DNA of 64,000 nucleotides from Chara braunii. Taxonomy: Eukaryota; Streptophyta; Charophyceae; Charales; Characeae. The number at the start of each line of letters is the position of its first letter. Within the stretch, counting starts at the first letter, position 1. Location: the NCBI GenBank assembly GCA_003427395.1, contig BFEA01000167.1, forward strand, positions 12,735-76,734, given 5' to 3'. The position numbers and the translations under genes are program-made. Shown in pieces: positions 31,226-42,632 of this stretch. The notes beneath the pieces were generated by a model. It was given only the letters and a program-made list of their open reading frames with translations, did no database searches and was not told the DNA's origin.

Positions 31226-31648
31226 CCCCTTCACGATATTGCACGGCGGAAGGAACAACCGAGCGGCCTCCGCGGCACCTCCAGCCTTTAGGCTGAGTGT
31301 CCCGGTAGACAGGGCAAATAGGATCTGCCCGAGTGGTAATCCCTTCCATGCGGAGTCTAGGACCTGGGATGTCCTGGACAAGGACCTCGAATCCAGGCCG
31401 AAGACCAACATCCAACAAAGAAATCTTGAAAAAGCGAACAATCAGTAAAGGGAGGGAATTTCCCTTCCTTTCTCAACCTCGACCCCAATTAAACCCTTAA
31501 GCGTGGGCTCCTTAAGCCACACGAACACCCAAACATAGGTATGTATGTCCTCTTCTCCCTCTCTGCCTACGGTTTACCGGGCAGTTCTATTTGACGATAT
31601 ATACTACGACTTCGCTAGCTTCCTGCTACGGTTTTCTCCGGTCAGGTC

Positions 31649-32358
31649 NNNNNNNNNNNNNNNNNNNNNNNNNNNNNNNNNNNNNNNNNNNNNNNNNNNN
31701 NNNNNNNNNNNNNNNNNNNNNNNNNNNNNNNNNNNNNNNNNNNNNNNNNNNNNNNNNNNNNNNNNNNNNNNNNNNNNNNNNNNNNNNNNNNNNNNNNNNN
31801 NNNNNNNNNNNNNNNNNNNNNNNNNNNNNNNNNNNNNNNNNNNNNNNNNNNNNNNNNNNNNNNNNNNNNNNNNNNNNNNNNNNNNNNNNNNNNNNNNNNN
31901 NNNNNNNNNNNNNNNNNNNNNNNNNNNNNNNNNNNNNNNNNNNNNNNNNNNNNNNNNNNNNNNNNNNNNNNNNNNNNNNNNNNNNNNNNNNNNNNNNNNN
32001 NNNNNNNNNNNNNNNNNNNNNNNNNNNNNNNNNNNNNNNNNNNNNNNNNNNNNNNNNNNNNNNNNNNNNNNNNNNNNNNNNNNNNNNNNNNNNNNNNNNN
32101 NNNNNNNNNNNNNNNNNNNNNNNNNNNNNNNNNNNNNNNNNNNNNNNNNNNNNNNNNNNNNNNNNNNNNNNNNNNNNNNNNNNNNNNNNNNNNNNNNNNN
32201 NNNNNNNNNNNNNNNNNNNNNNNNNNNNNNNNNNNNNNNNNNNNNNNNNNNNNNNNNNNNNNNNNNNNNNNNNNNNNNNNNNNNNNNNNNNNNNNNNNNN
32301 NNNNNNNNNNNNNNNNNNNNNNNNNNNNNNNNNNNNNNNNNNNNNNNNNNNNNNNNNN
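31649..32358. other. Assembly gap
   Basis: 710 Ns. All frames through it are artefacts. It hides the middle of the hammerhead element. Confidence 1.
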
Positions 32359-32360
32359 AG

Positions 32361-32412
32361 ACTGTTGAGGGTTCAGCCTCCTGATGAGTCGGTGAAACTC
32401 CGACGAAACAGT
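32361..32412 (+). ncRNA. Type III hammerhead ribozyme
   Basis: All conserved positions are present. Stem III: ACTGT (32361-32365) with ACAGT (32408-32412), extendable by two pairs. Cleavage follows U at 32366 (triplet GUU). Stem I: GAGG (32367-32370) with CCTC (32377-32380), loop GTTCAG. Core CTGATGA is 32381-32387. Stem II: GTCGG (32388-32392) with CCGAC (32400-32404), loop TGAAACT. Core GAA is 32405-32407. The stem III ends are open, which defines type III, the form used by plant retrozymes. It should self-cleave its transcript to make monomers for circularisation. Activity is inferred. Confidence 0.93.
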
Positions 32413-32679
32413 TTGTCACAGCCCCTCGTTTGTTGTCCTCTTCTCCCTCTCTGCCTACGGTTTACCGGGCAGTTCTATTTGACGATATATATACGATATA
32501 TATATATATATATATATATAAAAGGGGAATAAGTATGTGACAATCACTTTTCACAATCACAATGGGACTCCTCACAGCCATATATATGTATGTGATCGCA
32601 TGCAGTCAAATCCAAAGTCTGAACCACAAAACATACCTGCAATCACATCAAAGAGTCGACCAAAAGTCCACACACTACA

Positions 32680-33935
32680 CAGAGTCAACTTCAACGATTC
32701 TCTATACTTGTACCCCTCGCTTTAGCCATGCAAGCTCCAACCCTTGTCCAACCTTTCATAATTAAATACTTTATACATTTGTTAAATGACCATTCAATAA
32801 AAGTCTGGGTGAAAACCTTAATAAAACAACAAAAACCACCAGGACGAAAACCTTTTAGGTTGAGTATTGAGGATGAATCGGAGTTGAGTCGTAGACCGAC
32901 GAATCGACAACCGACCTGTTATCACTGATAACAGAAGATGACCCTCGTGGAATCAAGCTGAATCTATTCTAGATCATGAATTAATTGATCAAGAGGATCT
33001 GTAACACAAGACAAGTCAATCTCCAGGTCAATCCTATAAGTCTATGGAGAATAATCTCCATATCACAATCTCACTCAAACATCGTTCTTAATTAACTAAG
33101 TTTAAATCTATCCTTAAGCAGGTACCTAACGAAGAGGTTGATTTTTATCGGATCTCCTCTATATAGAGTGAATCCCCAGAATCGCCACCTGCTAAAATAT
33201 AACATATTTCCTTTAAACTAAGAAAATTTCGGCAGCGCTTCCCATAGGAAAAGTGCCTTCTCAGAATCTATACGAACTTAAATATGAAAAAAAAAAAAAT
33301 CTCTAATTCTCGAAAGTCAGGAGTCAACTTCAACCATTCTCTATACTCGTACCCCTCACTTTAGTCATGCAAGCCCCAACCTTTGTCCAACCTTTCATAA
33401 TTAAATACTCTATACCTTTGTTAAATGGCCATTCAATAAAAGTCTGGGTGAAAACCTTAATAAAACAATAAAAACCACCAAGGCGAAAACATTTTAGGTT
33501 GAGTATTGAGGATGAATTGGAATTGAGTCGTAGACCGACGAATCGACAACTGACCTGTTATCACTGATAACAGAAGATGACCCTCGTGGAATCAAGCTGA
33601 ATCTAGAGGACTTGTAACACAAGACAAGTCAATCTCCAGGTTAATCCTATAAGTCTATGGAGAATAATCTCCATATCACAATCTCACTCAAACATCGTTC
33701 TTAATTAACTAAGTCTAAATCTATCCTTAAGCAGGTACCTAACGAAGAGGTAGATTTTTATCGGATCTCCTCTATACAGAGTGAATCCCCAGAATCGCCA
33801 CCTGCTAAAATATAACATATTTCCTTTAAACTAAGAAAATTTCGGCAGCGCTTCCCATAGGAAAAGTGCCTTCTCAGAATCTATACGAACTTAAATATGA
33901 AAAAGAAAAAATCTCTAATTCTGGAAAGTCAAATT
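32680..33935 (+). repeat. Direct tandem duplication of about 639 bp within element S copy 1
   Basis: The stretch starting AGTCAACTTCAACGATTC (32682) recurs at 33321 with a few substitutions and one deletion (33600). Copy 2 of the element has only one unit. Smaller related units with GGCAGCRCTTCCC continue to 34330 at about 115-bp spacing. Confidence 0.9.
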
Positions 33936-34647
33936 TTGTCTAACTCTCTGAACCAGTAAAAATTTGGGCAGCACTTCCTTTAGAAAATCAGCCTTTTCAG
34001 ATTTTATAAGTCAGATATAAACCCAAAGCAAGCCTGAGTTCAACTAAGACAAAATTCAGCTAACTCCTTAGATTTGTAAAAATTTCGGCAGCACTCCCTT
34101 TGGAAAAGTGTTAATCCAAGATTTATACAAAGCTAAGTTAAGAATCTAAAGTGACTTTGACTTCTGAAGGTCTAATTTTGTCTAACTCCCTGAAGTAGCA
34201 AAAAATTCGGACAGCACTCCTTTTGGAAAAGGAGGCTTTCCACATTTTTACTAAGCCAAAGTGAACCTTGAAAAAACACAATATGACTAACTCCTTGGTT
34301 TTGTAGAAATTTCGGCAGCGCTTCCCGTAGAGAAAGTAACTTACCAAGATTTATACAAGACCAAGTATAATAAATGGTCCTTGAAAATGCAGAAATCGAT
34401 CCAAGGAAAACTTAGCTCAGAAAATGCAGGAATTGAAACTAACTCCTATGGCTCCAGCACGTGGCGAGCAACTAAAGCAACTACCTATCAACTGAAACTC
34501 AGGCTAAGTACGATCTCACTCAGCCATATGCAAGCCAAACCACAAACGTAAGTACTCTCATCAACCCAAAGTCAAACTGACCAAACAATAGTTCGTAATC
34601 TTTCAATGATTTATCCCCTTTATACCCAACTTACCTAAGGCATAAAA

Positions 34648-35325
34648 CTAGACCGCCCAATCTTATGGGAACCTGACTAGCTCGGCCATAAAATATACAC
34701 AAACACAGGGGCACAACAACTTTTCTCTTCTTTGGGCATATGACTAGGCCGCCCTAGTCGCCCTGAACTATTTAACTATCCAAGTTTTATATAATTATCT
34801 GCACTAACATATGATAGAACCGGTCATCTTAGATCAAGGTTCAACCTATCCCTTCTTACCACAATTTTATTCTTAATTCATACTTTGTTCAGTTAAATGA
34901 TATGCTATAGTCAGACCATCCAATCTTATGGAAAAATGTCTGACTAGCCTGTTCATAAATAAAGTAGTATAAAATATAAACAAATTTTATCTTTTGGTTT
35001 CAGCATGTGCTCGGCTCCAGACCAGACCACCCAATCTTATGGGAACCTGTCCAGTCCTTTGCCTGAATTTCTCCCTCAAAAATAAAACAAGAGAAAGTCA
35101 GGGTCATCCAATCTTATGGAACATGCCCAACCCTCCTTCAGAAGCAAGGCAACCAAGCCATCCAATCTTATGGAAAAATGCTTGGTCCCTAAAAATCAAG
35201 CACAAACGGACCTCGCAAGTCAAAGCAACCAGACCAGCCAATCTTATGGGAACCTATCTGGTCCTTCAGGCAATCGAAAATAAACATAGCACTGGGCCCT
35301 CCAATCTTATGGAAACTCTCCCAAC
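34648..35325 (+). repeat. Hairpin array of element S copy 1 (seven or more units)
   Basis: Each unit is outer arm, spacer, inner arm, fixed ATCTTA loop, inner arm, spacer, outer arm. Inner pairs alternate CCCA/TGGG and TCCA/TGGA. Outer pairs differ by unit: CTAG/CTAG (34648), GAC/GTC (35024), GGG/CCC (35099), CCAAGC/GCTTGG (35153-35190), CCAGA/TCTGG (35230-35261), TGGG/CCCA (35293). A simpler hairpin (GACTAGG/CCTAGTC) is at 34742-34759. Pairing is kept while sequence changes. Confidence 0.85.
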
Positions 35326-35880
35326 CTTTGGTTGACCCAGTTTGACACAAGCAATACAACCTTCCTCCCACCTTTCCCCCAGATGCAGCCCTTGTTCACA
35401 ATCTGCTTTCAGTCAGACAACAAAACTGAAACTGACATTACGCATGCATTCCTTTATTTGCGTCCGAGTCTTATCTTGAAAGCCAAACAAAAAGTCAAAG
35501 TAGGGATGCATGCAATATACTCCATCAAACCATAATAGGAAATACAACTATGGTCTATAACTGGGTTTATAGGAGGAGAGCAAAACCTTTACTTTTCAGT
35601 TCCCTGCCTCCAGAACTCCTCCTGAGTTACGGCAGAGCTCCCGCAATCGGTGGGCTGACTCCCCACAGAGTCTTGCTGCGGTCCTACCGGTTGCAATCCC
35701 GCCTGCCGCCTTCCTCTCTGAACAAGATTAGACTTAGATTAAGAAGGGCAGAAGGCAAGGGGTTTCAGACGCTCGAGATACAAGAGGGGGACTAACTCAA
35801 CTCGCAGGAGAGGGCCTTGTGATCTTCATTGTCTGAGGGCCCCGCAATGATGGCCAAAACTGCAGTAGCAACTCGATCAG

Positions 35881-37048
35881 ACAGAAGTCAAGTTGTTGGT
35901 TGCTGACTTGCCAGACGATTCCTCAAAATGCAGCAAGGGTACCTCTTCAGTCGATTCCACGACCTCGCCCCCCCCCCCCCCTCTGCAAGCTTGCAACCTC
36001 ACGGCTCACCCCCCTCTACCACCTTATTCGGTAGGATGAACGACACTCCAACTAGTAGTGAGGTCCGCGCTCAGCCGGCCTCCTCGCGTGCGCTGTCTGA
36101 TGAGGTGAGCATTGATTGGTACACCAGTCAGCGGACTAACCTGCAGCCTCACAAATGAGCCCTCGCTACTTCTCTTGACGCTGCAGACCGCGTTCTGGCC
36201 AACCAGGTAACCTTGCAACCTTAGCCAGAGCGAGGCTGGCCGGCCGTACTTCGTTCAACTACTGAGCTTTGCATCGGCTAGCAGGTAGGTCTCTATCTTT
36301 CATTTGGCCTCCTCCCTGCTTCAGTTCGGCGAATGGATGGGAAGTGTACAAATTACAGGTGGGTCCTTGCCTCATCCCCTCCCCTTGCACACTCATTTGT
36401 TGCCCCTGTGCCTCCCCTCCAAGCTCGAGCACATACCCTGCCTGCTGATTATGACCACCTCAGTCGATTGCCTGACTGCGTGATATCATGAGCAGGGAAG
36501 TGTCGACAGGCAGGTCTCTCGGACGAACCCGTGCTTCTTTGTCTTCGTAGCCGGCCCCACCTCCTCCAATGGCTACGACAAGTAGTTGCTCAGTCCATAG
36601 GTAAGTAGCCACTTGTACGGTTGGCCTCTCCTCCTTTTCGAGCGAAGGGAGGAACAGAAAAATTCAGAACGAATTTGCCATTGGAATACGGAAAGATGTA
36701 TTCCGTTTTAAAACTCCCCTCTTCTCACGCAGTTCCGACACATCGTATCACCCAGATCGTTGCCCCGACTTCACCTCTATCTTTACTAACGCACTTGCTC
36801 CCTCCTACCAACTCCCTACCTATTATGACCCCGGATTCGGGTTCGCCCACCTATAAAATCCCTACCTTAATCTGTTTCTCAGCTGGTCCCGTCGACTCTT
36901 CGGTAGTATCGTTGACTCTCTATCTCCGCTATCTCCTCTACCACCATAGCTCTGAGCACTAGACTCCTATACTAACTCGCTTTCTACTAATTATACGGTC
37001 GAACTAACCCTACCATTTGTCTCGCCCGAGGTTAAAACCACGAAATCA
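35881..37048. other. Unassigned sequence
   Basis: Pyrimidine-leaning, with an uninterrupted C run near 35969-35980. Several short frames but no motif I recognise, and no homology to other parts of the window that I could see. Confidence 0.5.
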
Positions 37049-37056
37049 CCTCCTCC

Positions 37057-37391
37057 CTACGTAGCACCGTGTTCGCGTTCGGAGGCGAACGCGAACATGT
37101 TCGCCCGAACACAAACAAGCGCCCAAAACCCTCCGAACGCAAACATAAAAAATATTATTAAAAAAAAACAAAGTTCTTTGAAAATTCTGGAAAAATTATA
37201 TATTATGTAAAATAATAATACAAGCAACTTTTGCCTTCGAGTCATGTTCAGATTGGTAACCAATCATGAGTTAAAAATCAAAAACCGATTTTTTTTTTTT
37301 TTAATGGAAAAAAATTATGTTCGCCCGAACATGTTCGCTAGCTGTTCGCGCGAACGTGAAGGGGCGCGAACACGTTTGTCGTGCTACGTAG
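37057..37391. mobile_element. hAT-like MITE
   Basis: Terminal inverted repeats CTACGTAGCAC (37057-37067) and GTGCTACGTAG (37381-37391) are perfect over 11 bp. They are flanked by the exact 8-bp duplication CCTCCTCC (37049-37056; 37392-37399), the length made by hAT transposases. Subterminal regions are crowded with GTTCGC/GCGAAC words, including GAACATGTTCG palindromes on both sides, as expected of transposase-binding subterminal repeats. The centre is A/T-rich. 335 bp, no coding capacity: non-autonomous. Confidence 0.93.
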
Positions 37392-37399
37392 CCTCCTCC

Positions 37400-39200
37400 T
37401 TTACTCAGAACCGTAAAGGAACGGAGGAGACAAACGTTTTCCCTTTCCGCCATACCCAACTTCTCCGGCTTCCCGCACACCTTTCTCTGTCTATCTTGCT
37501 AACTACTAACTTTCTAACAAAACTGACCTCAGAAATGGGGTCGCCGTCCCCCAAAACCCCGGGAATGAGTCTCTGCTTGCTCACTTTCGTCAAGGAATGG
37601 ATGGGATCAACATTCTTTCGATCCTACCTTGCTCATTTCTCCCCATTGCTGCTTTCGTTTGTATCTAGCGCAGGGACGCGTCCGAATTCCTTTCTCTTTC
37701 ACAATCTTATTTCCTGTCCTCTTTCTACTCTCACTCGGATTCTTCCACGATCAACTCCCTTTACTCAGTTCGCCACACAACTTCAGCCGGCAACAGCCCT
37801 CCGCTCCGTCACTTTTCCTCTCCCTGCTTGCGATATTCTACTCCGCCCCCTCTGGCCCAGACACAGCTGTAAGCGCTTAATCGATTACGGACATCGGGTG
37901 ACTAGCCTAGCTAAAAAGTGCAAAACACTCATTACGCGAGCTAGCTAGCCCGACGAATCGGCCAACAAGAGCAGGGTGGTGCGGAAAGTGCCTAGTTTAT
38001 ACTCAGATGTCAGACCGGGCTCGATACTACAGTTGAGCGAGAGAGTACTGTGCCCGCTAGGATAGCCGCGGTGCGAACCTAGATTAAGCGATTCCTCGAA
38101 TCGGCCTCGAAGGTATTCATGGATATCTTAATGAGACTTTGAAAACTAATCATAATAAACGGCCCCCACATGAACAGTCATGACAATAACCCAGGTTGCC
38201 CATCCAGTACCATGGCAGCCTCCCCTAGGAGTTTGATGTCCTGTGCCCTAGCATAACCTACCGACTTATGGGCCCTATCAATACTCCTACTCTCTTGATT
38301 GGCGGCTGAGTTCCTAGGGCGGGTTCCTAGTACCTTGGTCTGGATTTCATACGAGCGGGTCAAAGAGATCTCGCCAACCCTCGGGACACACAGGGACCCA
38401 AACGACTTAGTATAAGTACAAGCAATAAAAACAGAATAGTACTTTACAGAAAAATAAAAGTAAGACCGTAAAAAAAAAAAAAAAAACCCTTCAGCCTCGC
38501 GGCAAGAATCCATGGGGGATAGCCTCACCAGACCCTCAACCCCACGAATCGCTGCTCTGATACTCCTACGTCGTCGCCGCTCGGTCTCGATCCCGGAATC
38601 TCTTTGATGAAAGTCCGACGCTGTAACCGCTAGTGCTAGGTTCAAATCTGGATCTAGCTCTAACAAACACCTAAATAAACAGATATTGCGCGACGCGTAG
38701 ATCTACCGAAACGTTTCCGATAATCACACCGTTGTAGATGTCGCCCTCCGTACGTACGCGCAAGTCACAAGCAATCATACCAATCACGAGACAAAATCTC
38801 TTTAGTCCTAGCTTCGTCACAAGAATAGAAATCAGGCCGACGACCACCGCCGGTTTCCACAATCATCAAAGGAAGAAGAGATCACGCGCTGCGAGCCCAC
38901 AGGCTCTCTACTCTAGTCAACTGTCTGGTCAACGTAAATCACGGACACATCCGCACCTTGCTCGGTATACCTAAACTTTAAATCAAACTTATTCTCTGTT
39001 ACTTGCAAAAACCAGGGCGGATACCCTTGTAAGGGTATTCGCACCGACAGCAGTACAGGGTGATGTGGCGTTGCACTGAATTTGTAAGTTATCTGCAACT
39101 GGGAGTCCGAATTCGGTGAACCTGTCAGTTGGGGGTGAAGCACCTTAGGGTTATCTACTGAATCACCAAGTTTCAGGAGATTTGGTACGTGGGAACATTG
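37400..39200. other. Unassigned sequence with a possible minus-strand primer site
   Basis: No gene is supported. A minus-strand frame (38666-38178) has no known motif. On the minus strand 38565-38554 reads GAGTATCAGAGC, matching 10 of 12 bases of the initiator Met tRNA PBS, so a relic of a minus-strand LTR element may start here. A 17-base poly-A lies at about 38470. Confidence 0.4.
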
Positions 39201-40223
39201 GGTATCATCAGGAGATGAAACTGGCGAGATGGGGTTGACCAGACAGCCATAGCCAGAGTTTCACTCATCTTCTTCAGAGTTGATCCTAAAGTAAGTGTGT
39301 TCCTTACTCTACCTTGTGTGGCGATTTTGGGGCTATTTTTAGAATGGCGAAATTTGGTATGTTTGTTAGTTTACAGTTGAAAATCAGAATTCAGATTGTG
39401 GGATAACCATATCCAACTTCCCTTACCTATCATCTTTGACTTCTACTAACCCTGTTTGACCTCCTTTCTGACTCAAATCTCATTTGTGACTGCTCTAGAG
39501 TATTGCGATTCATCCTGTGTAGTGAATTGGTATGTTCAGGGTCCTGTTGTTAGGGATAATGGAAATTTGAATTTTGTGCTACCATAGTTGAAGATTGGCT
39601 AGACTAGGGCCAGTCATAACTTTGATTCTGTCCATCAAAATTCAATTTTGTCAGTCCCCGGTAAATCGCAATTCAGTATACAGTGTCTGTCTGAAATCGC
39701 ACATCCAGATTTGATGTTATGAGTCAGTTACAGTGAAAACTGTAATTGGCCATACCAGGGTATGGCATACAGGGTCATACAGTGGTGGAGTCTACAGGGT
39801 AGGTCTAAAAATAGGGTTACCTGTAAATCGATGCATCTTGGTTATCAATGGACACTTGTCCATCCCTAATTAGTCACTCTGTCTAACTACTAATCAACAC
39901 TAATCAGTCCAAAACTGCATCCTATCAGTTATTGATGCAGGATTTGCAATTATTGCATGCAATTGTTGGTTTGGGCCAGTGATAGGAAAATCGTGAAATT
40001 GGTTTTTGGCACTTTTTGTCGAGTTTACCCTTAACTGATCCTGATCCTCAAGTTGTCTACAGAGACTGAGCACTCACTTGCTCAGATTAACCAACTTTCT
40101 CTCTTCAGTCAGGTGACAGTAATTGGACGAGTACTGTAGATAAAATCCAATTCCTATTACCTCCTGTCTGTCTTTTGTTTAATGGTTTATTTTTATTTTA
40201 TCTGAATTGTGGGAAAAGGCAAG

Positions 40224-41700
40224 ATGGTAGATGCTGGGAAGGGAGAGGCTTCTGAGGTGAAGCCTCAAATTCCGTTTGACCCTTTAGAGGCTGAACTGCG
40301 GGCCCAGGAGGAGAAACTCCACCAGCAGGCCCTGGCAGTTGAGTCCCTAAAGGCTAAGTTGAAAAAGAAAGAAGCAGCAGCTCAGAAGGAGGTCAGGAGA
40401 AAGCTGCTGATTGCAGATATGGAGAAGATCAGGACAAGTGGTAGTTCCAGTCAGTACAACAAGGACATGGTTGAATTCATCCTTCTGCAGGATGATATTC
40501 ACCGTTCTTATTTTACTAACTGGGACGATAGGATTACCAGTCTGGAGAGCAGCCACTCAGCTTTTTCAAAGAAGTTGGATGACATCTCCTCCAAACTGGA
40601 TCAGATCTTTACTTATTTAATGATCCCCACGACTCTAACAGTTCCTCCATCTCCTGGACCTTCACAAGGAAGACCTTCATCACCCCCACAATCCAGACAC
40701 ACATCTCCTCCCTCTACACCCAAGTCAACAGCCGCCTCACATCCCTCAGCTCCTTTTGCCAGGCAGCGGCCCAAGCTGACCCCTCCATCGATGTTTTCTG
40801 GTGAGGACCCTCAGGTGGATGTTGCAGATTGGGTAACTGCACACTGAACCTACCTGAGCGGGTTCAAGTGTGATGAGGATGTGAAGGTGAGTGTCATCCT
40901 GGCTCGCTTGGAGAGGACTGCACTAAAATGGTGCACCTCTACCTCCAGCAAGCATGGGATGGAAATGTCTGATTGGGCGCAGAGGCTGGGGGTGGCTGGA
41001 TTTCTGCAGGCATTGCAGGACCGGTTTGCAGGCAAGGAGCAGGCCAGAAAAGCAGTAGACAAAATTCTGCGTCTGGGTTAGAAGAAGTTTGATGGCTCCT
41101 TGTCCAAACTGTACTCCACCTTTGAGAGTCTTACATCGACTCCTGGGTCGTTCATTTCCCAAGGGCAGCACCTGAGCAATTCCAGCTTGCATTATTCTCT
41201 CAGGGCCACAAGGACTGGCGGTCCTTCGGCAGAGCAGCCCTGGACTTGGAGTCTAAACTCCATGTCCAGGAAGCACCTTCTAAAGGAAGGAAGGGACCCT
41301 CTCAAAGGGGCGAAGAAGGAGGAAGGGTGCCCTGTTTGCTGCTGCAGTTTCAGGTTCAGATAGTGATACAGCATCCCAGGGTGGGACTCCTCCACCTGGG
41401 ACTACCTCATCATCCGCTGCTCTTGCCCTGGCTGATGCTTTGGTGGGCTTAACTAAGGGCAAGGCCCCAACCCAGAAGGCACCAACCAACAAGAAGGGGA
41501 AAGGTAAGGGACATGCCTCTTCCTCTGGTGCCCAGAGAGTACCTCTACCACGCAACGTCCGCTGGCCAACTGACCCCCTTGATCCTTCCACTTTCCCCTG
41601 GCATGCACTCAGGATCTAGGAGGGGGTATGAAGAAAGAGAAAGGACAAGGGTGTCTGCCTGAGATGCAAGGAGGACCATTTCTTAAAGGACTGTCCCAGC
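40224..41700 (+). pseudogene. Element D Gag with short zinc knuckle
   Basis: ATG at 40224 (MVDAGKGEASEV). Residues about 20-75 are a charged coiled coil (LEAELRAQEEKLHQQ), then a Pro/Ser-rich hinge (SPGPSQGRPSSPP), then capsid (SMFSGEDPQVDVADWV). TGA at 40845 interrupts the frame, which continues in phase: VSVILARLERTALKWC, FLQALQDRFAGKEQARKA. TAG follows at 41079. The nucleocapsid motif at 41657-41695 is C-x2-C-x3-H-x4-C, one residue short of the usual CCHC. Inactive. Confidence 0.82.
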
Positions 41701-41753
41701 ATGCCTCGCAGGTCTACAGGCGGCTCTAGTTCAAAAAACTAGAACAGAGGGAG

Positions 41754-42632
41754 ATGGAAGCAACAGCCCCTTCCACCAGTGCTGATTCACTTTCTGATGA
41801 AGGTGAATCTTCACATTTTCTCGCTGGTTCTATTTCGGGAGTTGCATCTTCAGGGTCCTTCACCTTTGAGGACTCTGAGTTGGATGAGATAAGGGAGGAT
41901 GATGATGCTCAATGCCTGGCTGATCTTCTTTTGTCCTTGCAGGATAAGAAAAAGCACAGGTCAGAACTCGTCCTACTTCGACCCTCTATCCTGGGAGCGA
42001 AGATCAAAAGGCTCTTGGACTGTGGAGCTACTCGCAACTTCATATCTCCCAAAGCAGTCAACAAGCTGCATTTGGATCAGAGATTAGTGAAATTGCGACA
42101 ACCTATAGAGGTTCGCATTGGTGACTCCTCTACAGTAAGGATCACTACTTTTGTCAAGGGCCTACCAGTTTCCTTTGACAAGCAAGGAGAAATCAGGCAT
42201 CGCCTGAATTTCTATGTGTTCCCTAAAGTCCCATTTGACCTTGTCTTCTGTATGCAGTGGCTTAGTGCCACCAATCCTAGGATCAACTGGCGGATCCCTA
42301 GGGTTGAGCTACCTGACCGGCACAGAGTCTATGGCCCTTGTTCGCTCGCAGACGTGTACCATCCGGCCAACAGCTGTTACGACACGAGTGCTCGCAGATT
42401 TATGCGACTCTCACGCCAGACTGACCACACCCGTCTGTTCGTGGCTTATGTCAAATTGACTGATGTGGAGACTGCTCCTTGTCCCTCTAAGATTCAACAA
42501 GTTGTTGACCGATTCTCATATCTTATGGAGGAGCCTATTGGACTTGTCCATAGGCAGACCAAACATAAGATTGAGATTCTGCCTGGTTCGGTCCCTCCCA
42601 AGGGGCCGAGTCTACAGGATATCGCCTGCTGA
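41754..42632 (+). pseudogene. Element D protease and RT linker
   Basis: An open frame of 292 codons. An acidic, Ser-rich start leads to RLLDCGATRNFIS, the retropepsin loop with Cys for Ser in D-S-G, and PFDLVFCMQWL near the C-terminal flap. Then comes the linker (LFVAYVKL) and the first RT motif (KIQQVVDRF, HKIEILPGSVPPKG). It stops at 42632 after a one-base shift, and RT continues in the next frame. The D-C-G variant is known to be tolerated poorly in retropepsins, so activity is doubtful. Confidence 0.82.

Larger units (their letters stand above)
31548..32532 (+). mobile_element. Hammerhead-ribozyme element (retrozyme-like), interrupted by a gap
   Basis: A 57-base stretch at 31548-31605 recurs identically at 32437-32494, so the element has two direct repeats about 889 bp apart (the 710-base N gap lies between). 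The right repeat is preceded by an intact type III hammerhead. Flanks contain GTATG on both sides (31543-31547; 32533-32537), a possible target duplication. Element S copy 2 has no such insert at the equivalent point. Plant retrozymes are small non-autonomous retroelements whose circular RNAs are made by hammerheads; unlike those, the left repeat here lacks the ribozyme. It ends in (TA)n. Confidence 0.7.
32538..35880 (+). mobile_element. Element S copy 1, body
   Basis: Matches the reverse complement of 47590-50790 in the same order: a block at 32560-32930, a 'GGCAGCGCTTCCCRTAGGAAAAG' repeat field (33225-34330), a hairpin array (34648-35325), and a terminal block at 35600-35870 (CCTGCCTCCAGAAC, GGGCCCCGCAATGATGGCCA). 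No long frame or known transposase, RT or integrase was found in either copy. Together with 30493-31225 it makes up the whole element. Class unknown. Confidence 0.65.

Noticed and set aside
31545-32532. Long open frames of 270-313 codons
   Set aside because: They run through 710 Ns and have no sequence content.
36096-36140. Second hammerhead candidate (CTGATGAGGTGAGC)
   Set aside because: The CTGATGA word is present but no GAAA follows a closed stem II, and no stem I or III pairs.
38178-38666. 162-codon minus-strand frame
   Set aside because: Composition is irregular, it contains a Phe run from poly-A, and no motif was recognised; coding status is unsupported.
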